Shown here in pieces: positions 51,018-61,062 of a stretch of DNA of 64,000 nucleotides. Source of the DNA: Gracilaria domingensis (lineage: Eukaryota; Rhodophyta; Florideophyceae; Gracilariales; Gracilariaceae). Each line of letters begins with the position of its first letter. Position 1 is the first letter of the stretch. Where the stretch lies: the NCBI GenBank assembly GCA_022539475.1, contig VCMS01000165.1, positions 110,084 through 174,083 of the forward strand. Direction: 5' to 3'. The notes beneath the pieces are model-generated. The model saw only the letters and a program-made list of their open reading frames with translations, did not search any database and was not told the DNA's origin. Position numbers and translations under genes: made by a program.

Positions 51018-51810
51018 GGTGTCATATGGAGTCCATATTATGGACCATATAGCCAGAACAAGGGGGGCTGCGGAGACTGTACAGCAAGTCACAGCTCCTC
51101 GTCAACCTGGCAGCTCATTGGCTCCAGGGAGATGCGGGAAAATCCTCAAAATACATTGTAGCGAAGCAGTTATATATTTGCAGAACAACTTTCATTAAAG
51201 ATATTCCTAACATATGAAGAAGAAGAACTTGTTCATTTTATTAATGTCTAGTGTTTAAAGTAAGCAGACATCACATCATTTACAAATGGAACGCATAAAA
51301 CTCTGAAAAGGTTTTATAGGATGAAATAAATCCTCGTCAAAAATAGGACAAGCGTTATATTCTATTTGGCGAAGAGAAGGAATATGAACTATTTAGAAAA
51401 CAACCAACCTTGTACAGTTCTCCTTCTTTTGATTGAATCAATCTAGACTTCCAAAAAGTACTTTAAAGAAATGACTTGCACTAGCCATTCTTTTAACATT
51501 TTCTTTCTTTAGGCTTCGTTCAGGAAATTTTAGGGGGCTTAAACACTTTTATGGTACAAAGAGAGATTACAAGAAGACAATCTACGAAAAATGTTCTGAA
51601 GTAGCAACGTCTTTTCCTAGCAATTAAAGTAAACCTTTGAGGTGTATTACGTCACAAAAATGTTTGTCCCTCTAACGAACACAAACATTTTACAAAAACT
51701 TCTTATACCACAATGAAATCTTCAATATCATTCAAATAAAAGTATTCTTGAAGATATGCTTGTTCCAAGTGATAGAAGGTGTCATATGGACCATGTACCC
51801 AAAACAAATA
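51018..51810. repeat. Direct repeat pair sharing GGTGTCATATGGA
   Basis: Two copies, at about 51,018-51,062 and 51,776-51,810, share the start GGTGTCATATGGA followed by CCAT(A/G)TA-like and AACAA blocks; the first carries about 11 extra bases inside. They are about 760 bases apart and could be ends of a small insertion. Confidence 0.5.
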
Positions 51811-52600
51811 GAACCCAAAAAGAAAAGAGTAGCTCAAAAGCATTTAAACTTACAATACTGTAAAAACCAAAATCTTATACTACATTACAACCAGTTATTT
51901 TTCACTTGACAGTGCGCGCACCGTGAACATCTCAATGCCTACAGCAGACAAAAGAATCATATAAATAATTTTTGACGTTTTAGAATAAACATAAAAAGCG
52001 CTGTGTGACAAGTAATAAAATAAAAAATTATATTTTGTTTTGCAATAATCTAAAATTTTTATTTTCTTTATTGCTTAATTTAAAGTATCGACATTTGTAA
52101 TGAAATCTGTAAAAACGTATGTACATCTGTGAAAATATAAAACTGAAGTCAAAATCATAATCCTAAATATAACAAAACATTTTTGTTGTACAAAAATATA
52201 AAACGTTTGTAATGTTCTTACTACAGACAAAACGTAGCATATTTTGTACAAAAAAAAATTAAAAATTTTGTTTTCGCCAACAACTATCTGGCGAACACCT
52301 CTCATTCTGATTCATATGATTTGGAAATGAATTATAATTTTTTAAAAAGAAAAAGTTTCTTTAAAAAATATTTTTTTCTTATGAAACCGTTACACTTTTT
52401 GAGATTTAGTATCAAGTGTTGAAAAGACAATTACGAAGCTCACTACTCTATTCACATCTGAATATCATCAACAGCTATTATGGGGTTCCGCTAAGAAGAA
52501 ACTTTTAAGTAGTTTCTCTATCTAGATCAAACTGAAAAGTTGATCGACTAAAACAACTTTTCATCAATTTCCGTCTTAACTTTTCGCATCGTTTGTGTAG
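51150..52600. other. AT-rich gene-free block
   Basis: GC falls to roughly 25-30% and in places near 12% (around 52,030), against about 48% around it. No frame longer than about 75 codons is present and no RNA gene is recognised. Direct repeats at 51,018-51,062 and 51,776-51,810 overlap its left part. Confidence 0.7.
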
Positions 52601-54232
52601 TGCAACGCTGAGGTATGAGAAATTTTGCTGGACTTAGTCATAATTCCCATTCACGGGTTTGCCTGGTACACACCAGTATATGTCTAGTAGTAACTAGTGG
52701 TTGCCATTGAGATTGTTTGCACACTTAAGACACGGTAGAGCTGATCGGCGGTTGGCCACTACAGATGTGCGTTTGCCATAATTAGTGGAAGGTTTACTTA
52801 ATATTATTTATTAATTTTAGTGTGAACACTACTTAGTACGACGGCGTCGCCGCCGTCGCACCAGGAATGTTCCCCAACCAGGGTGATCCTAACTCAAGGA
52901 TTTTGGCACTAGCCACTCTCGCCTTCGGAGGTGCACAACTCCTTATCGGAGGTACTCTCCGTTGTAACGGTGCGGCTATCAACCCTGTGTCCCCACAGAA
53001 TCCAACTTCGGAAGTGTTATAACCATCTGTTGTCGCGTTCGAACCTGTATAGAGAATACCTCGGCGATACGGAGTACCTCTCTTCTCTCTCTCTTTCTCT
53101 TGTGCAAAACCCGGCGATGGGGAAAGACACGCAAAGACGGTTCAGACCCTCCCTCAAGAGGTGAGCACAGCAGTAGAGCGCTCCAACAGATGCGACACAG
53201 CAATGCCGGGTGTAAGACCGGGGTCGACCCCTCCCAAGTAGCGGAGGGAGCGGTAGGCGAAGAAGGCGCCTAAGGCGATAGATATCACGACACAAGTCGG
53301 GCGGTGACCTCAGTATGGCGGACGACAGCAGTCACAAGAGTGGCGACGACGCCCGTTAGCGGTACAGAGCGGCGCGCGCGCGCAGTAACCAGAGGACGGT
53401 AGACACCGGTATGCATACACGCAATACCTGTGCACAGGGGTCAAAAGGGCACACGAACACACGAAGATAGACGCGCAAAAGCGGTAGTGTTGTGTAGAAT
53501 GCCACGAGGCTGATGACAAACCCTGCACAAGGTGTCCACTCTCCGGGAGGAGGATATCGGTCACCAAGGGTGAAACATCAGAGCCGAACACTCGGTTGGT
53601 TCGTTTACTTCCCCGACAATGGGTGCAGCTCAACCTACTAAGTATTGTAGAGTGCCAACCCACAGTCAAGCGGTGTAGCGAAGATATCTAAAATACCCCA
53701 ACCAATGGGTGCAAACTCCCCACACGTGTATGACTAACCAGCAATTCTGTGCACACCTCCTGGATCCCATCCAGTGTATAATCCGCCCAAGAATGGATCT
53801 TCCACCTCTCTTTATAATTTGAGGTACCATCTCCCGCGTCGGCGGCGTATGCTATGACTCGCAACAGCGCTGAAGTGACCGCAAAAAGCGTTGCACCACA
53901 CTTTCCCTCTGTTCCGTTTTCTCCACTCTGTGGCTCGTCCCTTTTTCGGGGCTGCTACGCTCACGTGTGAGTCATCCTTCCGTATTCAACTCTCAACGCC
54001 CTGTCTTGACGGTCTGGCCCCAGTCTTACACCCGGCTAGTCGCGCCAGTCCAGAGAGGCTCTTTTCACTGGGCTGCCCTCAGTAGAGGAAGATCTCCAAC
54101 ATCTTCGTGGTGATTCCTGCTCGCAGGTATTGCACTACAAAGTGGTCTTCCGACTTAGAAGACGGGAAATTCGACGCACTTTGGTATACCCTCTTTGAGG
54201 TTCGTTTTCTTTCGGAAGTTCTCGTGTAACGA
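52601..54232. other. Repeat-rich intergenic region
   Basis: No protein gene is seen. It includes a short palindrome at 52,840-52,859 and the inverted repeat at 53,204/54,010. The overall look, with a gag-like frame following at 54,233, suggests transposon sequence. Confidence 0.35.
53204..54032. repeat. Inverted repeat pair, core GCCGGGTGTAAGAC
   Basis: The left copy at 53,204-53,226 and the right copy (minus strand) at about 54,010-54,032 match over the 14-base core and partly beyond. The 800-base interval has no clear coding sequence. These may be ends of a non-autonomous element, though no target duplication was seen. Confidence 0.5.
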
Positions 54233-54730
54233 TTGGATTGGATACCGATGTCTCGGAAGCGCTCCGATGTGGAGCCTGCGATCACTTGCAGCCGTTCCAC
54301 CAACGGTTGTAATCCGACGGATGGTCGGCCTCCCTCGAGGATACCAGTTCGCCCTGGATCGACCCTGGGTAACAGGCCGTCCTCGCGGACGTCTAACCTA
54401 CCAGCGCGCCGGACACTTTCGTTTTCCCTGTTGATCCCTCCCACTGATGGAATTGCTCCGGCATCTGCCCTCGCCAAACCGGCTTCTGCGGGGCAGGTGA
54501 AGGCTACCGCCGAAGCGTATCAGTCCCTTCGGGAGACGGTTGACAACCCCCAGTGTACAACCCTGGAAGAGCAGGTTCGCATGCTGCGAGCTGCTCACAA
54601 TTCTCTCATGGGAGCCCATAATTCCTTCGCGGGCGAAGTCCGGACTCTCCGAGAGCCTCTGTGTTTCCGGAACGCTCGTCTGTGTTCTGCAAAGTGGAAT
54701 ATAGTCTGTTCGCTTTGGAAACTAAGCTAG
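54233..54730 (+). CDS. Possible gag-like retroelement fragment
   Basis: 165 codons. The N-terminal half is rich in Pro, Ser, Arg and Thr. Residues about 95-145 form a coiled coil (E-E-Q-V-R-M-L-R-A-A-H ... E-V-R-T-L-R-E). This pattern, a disordered basic head before a coiled coil, is common in gag proteins of LTR elements, but no zinc knuckle, protease or RT follows. It may equally be a fragment of an unrelated gene. It ends at 54,730 in a region without coding signal. Confidence 0.28.
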   Translation: MDWIPMSRKRSDVEPAITCSRSTNGCNPTDGRPPSRIPVRPGSTLGNRPSSRTSNLPARRTLSFSLLIPPTDGIAPASALAKPASAGQVKATAEAYQSLRETVDNPQCTTLEEQVRMLRAAHNSLMGAHNSFAGEVRTLREPLCFRNARLCSAKWNIVCSLWKLS

Positions 54731-55144
54731 TTTTGGGGCTATTTGGGGCGCGCGAGGGGGTAGCAGAGGCTGGCACTCAAAAAATTAAGAAATTTTGGAA
54801 TATTAAATTCCATTTCGCGCAGTTTAGTTCTTGGGTCCCCTAGTTTTTGTAGAGGTTCTACTTCGCCGCACCACCCCATTCACTCTTTTCCGCGACCCTC
54901 TCTCAAAACTGCACTCGTGCTAGTTTGCGTTTCCATTTTCTCCCATGTTGCAATGCCAATCGCAACTCATCCCACCTCAATCATCCCATCACTTCTTCCC
55001 AGTCCACACCACCCCCGCTATTTACCCATTTCTCGCCCATCACGCGTTCCCATCCTCTCTCTCCGTCTCCGCAAACGTCATTTTGTAGAAGTCAGGTGGA
55101 CAACCCTCCCCCTTCTCGTATACCCGCCTCGCCCCAAAACGGCT
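54731..55144. other. Intergenic, pyrimidine-rich on the plus strand
   Basis: Nothing recognised. The plus strand is strongly C/T-biased from about 54,900 onward. Confidence 0.35.
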
Positions 55145-56074
55145 TCAAATCCGTCCCATCCTTCTCTCCTCCTGTCCCCTCAGAATCCCCTTCGCAGTCC
55201 GCGCTACCTCCGCCGCACTCCTAAACCCAGTCACCACCGGAGCTCCCACTCCCTCCCGCGGCACCTCCTCCACCACCTTCTTCATCTCCTTACGCCTCTT
55301 CTTCAGACGGCTCTTCCCATCCCCAACCCCACCACCCTTTGTCTTCCGTGTCACAGGAGACCCCTTCTGCACCGCCACCCTTCCCACACTTCCCTTCTCC
55401 GTCTTTCCCTCCACACCTCCTTTCACCGTCTCCTCTTCCACCAATCTTTGCCTCTTGCACAGCTCCTTCACCTCCTTCTCCAGCACGTCCAACCTCTCGT
55501 TCAGAACCCTATTCTCCTCCCGCAACTCTCCAACCTCCCTTACCGCACACTCCACTATCCCATACACATGATTTCTCATCTCCACTGCCAATACCGACAA
55601 CGAATTCCGCAGGCTCGAAATCGCCTCAACCGAAACACCACTACCACCCCCACTCAGCACCACACCGCCCATTTCCGTTACAATCTCCACAATTCCATCG
55701 TCCAGTTGCTCCTTCATCACCAACCCCAACATCCCCACCCTCGCCTTCATCTCCCCCACAAACCGCATCTCCCTGTCACCCTCTCCGCCCCCACTCTCTA
55801 TCTGGTCTCCAACCTCTAACTGACTCAGATGCACCGCACCCGTTCTCTCCATTGCGACCCCCTCCACCTCCAATTCTACCCCCTTCTCCACCTCATCAGC
55901 ATCCCCTCTCCTTGCCTCACACTGCTTTCCTTCATCAGCCACTTCGTTCTTCTGCGACATCCGACCAGCCGCCGTAATCAAGTCCTCTTCCCGCTTTGGT
56001 GACGGCGTCTGCGGTACCTCCTTCCCCTCCAACAGCGCCAACAGCTCCTCATCCTTCACGTATCCGTTCGACAT
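55145..56074 (-). CDS. Hypothetical coiled-coil protein, 309 aa
   Basis: The frame is open further upstream, but the ATG at 56,074 gives a better N-terminus (M-S-N-G-Y-V-K-D-E-E-L-L-A-L-L-E). The protein is acidic early, with a Gly-rich stretch near the middle, a well-formed coiled coil (V-G-E-L-R-E-E-N-R-V-L-N-E-R-L-D-V-L-E-K-E-V-K-E-L) and a basic C-terminal third with a nuclear-localisation-like cluster (R-L-K-K-R-R-K). No family is recognised. Given the nearby repeats it could be a mobile-element protein, but no element enzyme is adjacent. Long Ser/Pro frames on the opposite strand are shadows of its G/A-rich sense strand. Confidence 0.5.
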   Translation of the reverse strand: MSNGYVKDEELLALLEGKEVPQTPSPKREEDLITAAGRMSQKNEVADEGKQCEARRGDADEVEKGVELEVEGVAMERTGAVHLSQLEVGDQIESGGGEGDREMRFVGEMKARVGMLGLVMKEQLDDGIVEIVTEMGGVVLSGGGSGVSVEAISSLRNSLSVLAVEMRNHVYGIVECAVREVGELREENRVLNERLDVLEKEVKELCKRQRLVEEETVKGGVEGKTEKGSVGRVAVQKGSPVTRKTKGGGVGDGKSRLKKRRKEMKKVVEEVPREGVGAPVVTGFRSAAEVARTAKGILRGQEERRMGRI

Positions 56075-56416
56075 CTTCAGAAGAAGAAGTAGTAGTTGGA
56101 TCGAAGTTTCCGCTGCGATACAGTGCAATCGAGCTAAACTGTGCTGTCCACCCCCACTGTCCAACCACACGGGCTATATCCAGTACCATGATTGTCCCTG
56201 TTTCCCTCATCCCATTTCCCGCCAAAACATCTACTGTACACCTTCGCACCTTCCACTATTTGAGCGCCACCTCTCTGTCTCCTCTTTCGCGCTCACATAA
56301 TCCCCACCCACCTCGCCTCGACCGGCGATATTTCTCTCTTCCACCATAACCCCACTCGATGGTTATAGCAAAACAGGAAGATATTGCCAGTGGAGGCAAG
56401 CTAGGGACTAGTGATT

Positions 56417-56668
56417 GTACTTAGAGTTGCTCACCCTCTGTCTCGACTGGGGGCATGTTCTTCTTCCGTCACATCCTTTGTGGGTTGTGACAAAAAAAGA
56501 ATATGTCACCACTCGACACCGGATGGGTAACAATGGTAGCACGTAGAGTAGTTCATCCTCCCTCTCAGCGTCCACTGGGAATATATTGATGTTCTCTCAC
56601 ATCCTTTGCCGGTTGTGATACAAGAGAAATACATCTCCAATGGACACGGAGAATATAGTCGTGATAAC
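56417..56668. repeat. Imperfect tandem duplication, about 125 bp x 2
   Basis: Units at about 56,417-56,543 and 56,544-56,668 share TCACATCCTTTG, GGTTGTGA, CAC(C)GGA-type and (A)GCACGTA/AACACGTA blocks in the same order. Divergence between copies is substantial. No gene overlaps. Confidence 0.6.
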
Positions 56669-56714
56669 ACGTAAAGGTAACAATGTAATAAACAATAAAT
56701 TTATGCTACTATCT

Positions 56715-57036
56715 CTAACCAACCTTTCGAAAACCAGCTATGACATGAGCTGGGTTACTCGAGCCAAAGATGGCAGATCCTGCAACTGAAATGTTTGCAC
56801 CGGCCTTCACTACTGCTTTCACAGTACTCAGTCCAATACCTCCATCCACCTGTATCCCTCTTCTTGGGTACAACTTCCTTGCATGTCGCACCTTATCAAG
56901 AACACCCTCCATAAACGCCTGTCCTCCAAACCCTGGCTCCACCGTCATCAACAATAACATGTCTACAACTCCTTCCTTCATAACTGCTTCTACGACCTTT
57001 ATAAACGTATTCGGGCGCAATCCAACTCCATCCTTT
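56715..57036 (-). pseudogene. Ribulose-phosphate 3-epimerase, C-terminal fragment
   Basis: About 106 codons match the C-terminal half of ribulose-phosphate 3-epimerase, a Calvin cycle and pentose phosphate enzyme with a TIM-barrel fold. M-T-V-E-P-G-F-G-G-Q, V-D-G-G-I and A-G-A-N with V-A-G-S-A-I-F-G are all present in order. The frame has no ATG: a TAA lies just upstream of the first matching residue at about 57,036. The N-terminal half (about 115 residues including the first catalytic region) is not found upstream. It is either a truncated duplicate or the last exon of a gene whose upstream exon I cannot locate. The second catalytic Asp (in V-D-G-G) is kept. Confidence 0.8.
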
Positions 57037-57432
57037 TAATTATGGCAATCCGAGTGAAGCTATAAAACCCGTTCACGTCATTTATGAAGCCAAAATGGCT
57101 CCTTTCATCCTGTATTCAAGCTCCCCGTAACTCGTACTTTACAACTACTTTACAACTCAGGTTCGAAATCAGTTTCATTCATTGCACACTTTCTACTCTT
57201 GCAATTACCTTTCATAAAACATCATCACACTTTGTGGCTTGTCGTCCCATACAAGCCCTATCATTCATTCAGTACAATCACATATCCTACATTTCGCTCA
57301 CTTTCACAAAGTGAACCATGTTCCCGTTCTGCGCTTCCCAACCGTTTGTACTTAAGTATCACTCTTTACCCCAGCAGTTCTCCGCCCCATCTTCCATTTC
57401 TATCGTCACACAAAAACATTCGAACACTTGCA

Positions 57433-58335
57433 ATGAACTCCCAGTGCGACATGCCTCCCACTCCGCCTCCGAGTCCCAGATACTCTGACGTCCCTCAGGC
57501 CTCATCTCCCGCCCGAAGGACTCGGGCCGTTATTGTTGGAAGGGGGCGTATAGGTACCATGCTGGCGAACGAAGAAGATACGGTCATTTCCGCACACGAA
57601 TTCTGCAGCATGGCTGCTACCTCTCATCTTTCTGATGTACTGATACTAGTTTGTGGAAGAACGAACACCCTGGAGACCGTAATTCAGGCTTGCCCTTATT
57701 CGCTCAGAGAGAATCTCGTTTTCTTCCAGAATGGAGACATCATACCATTGGTTTCGAAGCTCGGTGTGGACACATGTTCAAAAGTTGTCCTATACGTTGG
57801 TGTGCCTTCAAGAAACGCAGCTCCGCAGGATGGTGTCACTCCTCAAAGTCCGGATGGTCTCACTGTCGCAACAGGAAAGTGGGCCTCCAACGTTGCAGAC
57901 AGGTTTAGGTCTATGGGTCTCACTTGCGGGGTTGTCGACGAAGACACATTTCTCGTAAGCTATTATGAGAAGCTCGTGTGGCTATCAGCGTTCAACATCG
58001 TCGGGGCCTCAAGAGGTTTCATTCCTATGGACGTAGTCGCTACGGAGTGCAGTACGGTTGTGCTCACAATAATGAAAGAGCTGTTGAAGAGAGTTTCGCT
58101 TAAGACAGGTACTACTTTCAACCTGGAAGAGACCGTTGGGCGACTTCTTGCATATGGGAAAACTCTCGTTGGCTTCCCTACTTCTTTCTCCGACTTTCAG
58201 TTTAGGAACGCGTACTTCTACGACTTTTCCCGCCAAGAAAGAAACATTGTAGGCGGTGACCCCGCTGCTTTTAATACAAACTACGTCAACGTTGTTAAGG
58301 AAAAGTTATCCCCCTCCCCATTCCCCCAGCTTTGA
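57433..58335 (+). CDS. Ketopantoate reductase-like (ApbA/PanE family) oxidoreductase
   Basis: 300 codons from the ATG at 57,433; the longer upstream frame is Ser/Pro-rich 5' flank. After a Pro-rich head, a Rossmann start R-A-V-I-V-G-R-G-R-I-G (about 29-39) binds a dinucleotide. F-F-Q-N-G-D at about 96-101 corresponds to the Q-N-G block of ApbA/PanE. The C-terminal domain has Y-Y-E-K-L-V-W-L-S-A-F-N-I (family lysine and asparagine pattern) and a G-F-P-T-S-F-S-D segment matching the S-M-x-x-D region. In the family this reduces ketopantoate to pantoate for pantothenate synthesis, but divergent paralogs have other roles. Spacing to the HAD gene is about 550 bases, same strand. Confidence 0.72.
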   Translation: MNSQCDMPPTPPPSPRYSDVPQASSPARRTRAVIVGRGRIGTMLANEEDTVISAHEFCSMAATSHLSDVLILVCGRTNTLETVIQACPYSLRENLVFFQNGDIIPLVSKLGVDTCSKVVLYVGVPSRNAAPQDGVTPQSPDGLTVATGKWASNVADRFRSMGLTCGVVDEDTFLVSYYEKLVWLSAFNIVGASRGFIPMDVVATECSTVVLTIMKELLKRVSLKTGTTFNLEETVGRLLAYGKTLVGFPTSFSDFQFRNAYFYDFSRQERNIVGGDPAAFNTNYVNVVKEKLSPSPFPQL

Positions 58336-58883
58336 GGTTAGAACACATGACTTTTCGGTGTTGTAAACCTTTTAGAGATAGTTAAACATAAAAGTTATTT
58401 TATCGAAATGACCTGTTCCTATTACATTACTTATATTGTTCGTCCTTCTGTGGTTCAAATATGCCCCTTTAAATCCTACATCCCTTATCACTAATACCTG
58501 GCTAAGTTTTTGCTAGATGGAAAAGGGTCATTCCACATCATTAAAGTGCACGATACTAGTAACGAAACAAGTACAAAATTGTGATATTTCTGAAGAACTA
58601 ACCCTTTGCAATACTTGGGGCACCCGTATAAAGTAAGGTAAACCTTTTATGGGTTTCAACCCTTAATGGAGGTTGTTTTACTGATCTTGATTTCTAAGCT
58701 CATGTACAAGATATTCATAGTTTTCTCTACCCACTTGAACACGTACATATAATTTATGACTAAATCATCCTTTCTTTACTGCAAATCGATTCAAAAGCTT
58801 CTCGTCGTAGTAACGTTTTAAAACAGTACTACAATACCCGTATATGGTCGTTCTTAGACTCTTTTTATACTACGAAACACCTT
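58336..58883. other. Intergenic, no gene seen
   Basis: AT-rich spacer between two plus-strand genes; no feature recognised. Confidence 0.4.
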
Positions 58884-58961
58884 GTGAACATCAATCACAT
58901 CCTTCTCATTCGTATACCCACACCCATTTGCAAAACGAACCCTTTCGAAAGCTTTCAAAAC

Positions 58962-59834
58962 ATGTATAACTCAGAAGTTAGAGCCCAAGAACTAACTCCT
59001 CAGCAGCTGGCTAACGAAATATTCGAAAATGGCTACGCCGTGATTAGTGATGTTGACGGTACTCTGAAAAGAGCTGGGGAGAACATTCCTGCCCAAACAG
59101 TCAAATGCATGAAGTACATCAACGCACGCGTTGGTTTCGGAATTGCTACTGGGCGAGATATAGAGGATGCCGAGAGTTTCATGGAGCACCTGGGTGGCTA
59201 CACTTTTGGCATCTCTGGAAACCAAGGCGCACGGGTGAGATTATCCAATGGTACCGAAATTGATCAGGACCTTGACAGGGAAGGCTACGAAAGATGTGCA
59301 GCCGAACTTGAGAGACTTGCACTCTCCTTAAATGAATCGCACGGACTTCACGAAGAGCGTCAACAAGCAGTGGTGAGCACTAGAAAAGACAGTGGACTCC
59401 CTAACTTCACGTACAATGGACTGTCGAAGTGGAAAACAGAAGTTAACTCCGGTATTTCAAAAGTGTTGACATCCTTTCCGAACCTGGTTGCGTACCCTCA
59501 AGATGAAAACTGTGACATAGGGGACATTCGTTTCACGAAAAATAGTGGGGCGCTAGCCTTGGTTGAAAACGACCCCCAGTTCGACACACATTTAATCGTT
59601 GCTTTCGGGAATGCTTCCAATGATGGCCCTCTATATGAAATGGCAACCCTCGCAGTTCATGTGAAGGGAGACGACCCTCCACCAGCGGTAACATATCTTG
59701 TTGATGTGGTGGAGGACGTGCATGAGACCATCAGAAGGGTGGCAGAACTGTACGGGTACAGAAAATGCAAGTGTCAAAGGTTTAGAAATGCTCTTGGAAT
59801 TTGTTTCAAGTGCTACGATGCCTTTAATACTTAG
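58962..59834 (+). CDS. HAD-superfamily phosphatase (Cof/trehalose-phosphatase-like)
   Basis: 290 codons from the ATG at 58,962; an in-frame ATG at 58,884 would add 26 residues, and the numbering here uses that longer form. HAD motif I is D-V-D-G-T at 56-60 with both aspartates. A-T-G-R-D (about 88-92) gives motif II, a W-K-x-E-V segment carries a candidate motif III lysine, and F-G-N-A-S-N-D-G-P is in the motif IV position. This order, with a cap between motifs II and III, fits the HAD-IIB group that includes Cof phosphatases and OtsB. Substrate is unknown. The C-terminus is Cys-rich (C-K-C ... C-F-K-C). It is convergent with a paralog whose stop is 52 bases away. Confidence 0.8.
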   Translation: MYNSEVRAQELTPQQLANEIFENGYAVISDVDGTLKRAGENIPAQTVKCMKYINARVGFGIATGRDIEDAESFMEHLGGYTFGISGNQGARVRLSNGTEIDQDLDREGYERCAAELERLALSLNESHGLHEERQQAVVSTRKDSGLPNFTYNGLSKWKTEVNSGISKVLTSFPNLVAYPQDENCDIGDIRFTKNSGALALVENDPQFDTHLIVAFGNASNDGPLYEMATLAVHVKGDDPPPAVTYLVDVVEDVHETIRRVAELYGYRKCKCQRFRNALGICFKCYDAFNT

Positions 59835-59886
59835 CTATGATATGAGATCTCAGTAATAAAAGTGTCGTGTATATCTCGATACCCTT

Positions 59887-60798
59887 TTATGAATCTTGGT
59901 GGTTTTTATCGTGCTGCTTTTCCTCGTAGCCGTACAACAGAGCCACCAACATAATTGTTGAATGTACATCCTCCACGCTTTCGAACAGGTTCTGTACTCC
60001 ACCCGGGATACAATCTTCTTTGACGTGAACGCCGTACACGCCTACCTCATGCAAAGGCCCATCGCTCAAAGCACTTCCGAACGTCACGACGTCATCCGTA
60101 TCAATAAATCCCGGTTCATTATCCACAAGATTTTCTCCTCCGCTTCCTTTTGTGTATCGCTTGTCCACAATTTCGCAACTTTTATCGCCGGGATAGATAA
60201 CAAACGCATCCATCTTCTGCAACAGGTCCCCAATAGCAGAATCCACTTCTTCTTTCCACTGCCACAGTTTGTTGTACACGAAATTGGGAAGGCCACTATC
60301 ACTTCTGGTCTCCACGAACCCCTTGTCATCATCATTCACAATACCATGCCTCCTATTCAAATCCCTTGCCAGGAACAGTAGTCCGTCAACAGTGTGGTCA
60401 AGGGTGTGATCATTGAATGCACCCTTAATTTCCCTCTCGTCAGAGAAACGCAGGAAAGCTCCATGATTCGCCGAGACACCAAACTTATAGTCTCCGAGTC
60501 CTTCCATTTTCCCCTCCACGTCGCCCACATCACCCCCTGTGACAAGTCCGAAACCAACACGTTCGTCAATGAACTTCATACACTTCACAACTTCTTCTGG
60601 AATTGACTCTCCTTCTCTTCTCAACGTTCCATCAACGGAACTTAATATACCGTAACCATTGGCATATATGAACTTAGACAAGGTATTGGGTGAAATTTCC
60701 GCCAAGTCTCTCTGTTCCTCTGCCATTTTTCCTGATACAGTCACCATACTGCCACAAGTACCGCATAGACAGGAACTGTATAGACTTCTCAGTTTCAC
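59887..60798 (-). CDS. HAD-superfamily paralog lacking the catalytic aspartate
   Basis: 303 codons. It aligns end to end with the convergent neighbour (58,962-59,834), sharing G-E-x-I-P, V-K-C-M-K, R-V-G-F-G, D-S-G-L-P-N-F and D-G-P-L. In motif I the nucleophile is replaced: S-S-V-D-G-T (53-58) instead of S-D-V-D-G-T. Motif II reads V-T-G-G-D in place of A-T-G-R-D, and motif IV reads F-G-S-A-L-S-D. Without the nucleophile the phosphatase reaction should be lost, so a regulatory or binding role is inferred. The N-terminus has a C-L-C-G-T-C segment not found in the neighbour. Start choice among three nearby in-frame ATGs is uncertain. The frame is clean, which argues against a decaying gene. 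Confidence 0.8.
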   Translation of the reverse strand: MKLRSLYSSCLCGTCGSMVTVSGKMAEEQRDLAEISPNTLSKFIYANGYGILSSVDGTLRREGESIPEEVVKCMKFIDERVGFGLVTGGDVGDVEGKMEGLGDYKFGVSANHGAFLRFSDEREIKGAFNDHTLDHTVDGLLFLARDLNRRHGIVNDDDKGFVETRSDSGLPNFVYNKLWQWKEEVDSAIGDLLQKMDAFVIYPGDKSCEIVDKRYTKGSGGENLVDNEPGFIDTDDVVTFGSALSDGPLHEVGVYGVHVKEDCIPGGVQNLFESVEDVHSTIMLVALLYGYEEKQHDKNHQDS

Positions 60799-61062
60799 AC
60801 TTCTCTTAAAAGCAACCTTAAGTGCAGTTTCAGAAATGTTAGGACGCTACATGTTCAATTGCGAATTGACTGGTGCCACCAATGATGTTAACGATACCGA
60901 GCATTTCGCATGTTGCAATTAGACGCAACTGGACCAAAGACGTTTGACATTTGTTCAATTACCAGCCTGCCGCACCTTTTCTATGTTCATATGTATAGCC
61001 TTGTAATAGTATACTACTCTTAATACTCGCAAGACACACATAATTTACTAATCATCTCATTC

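Noticed and set aside
54917-55977. Long Ser/Pro/His-rich plus-strand frames
   Set aside because: They mirror the minus-strand coiled-coil gene in pyrimidine-rich sequence and have no domain.
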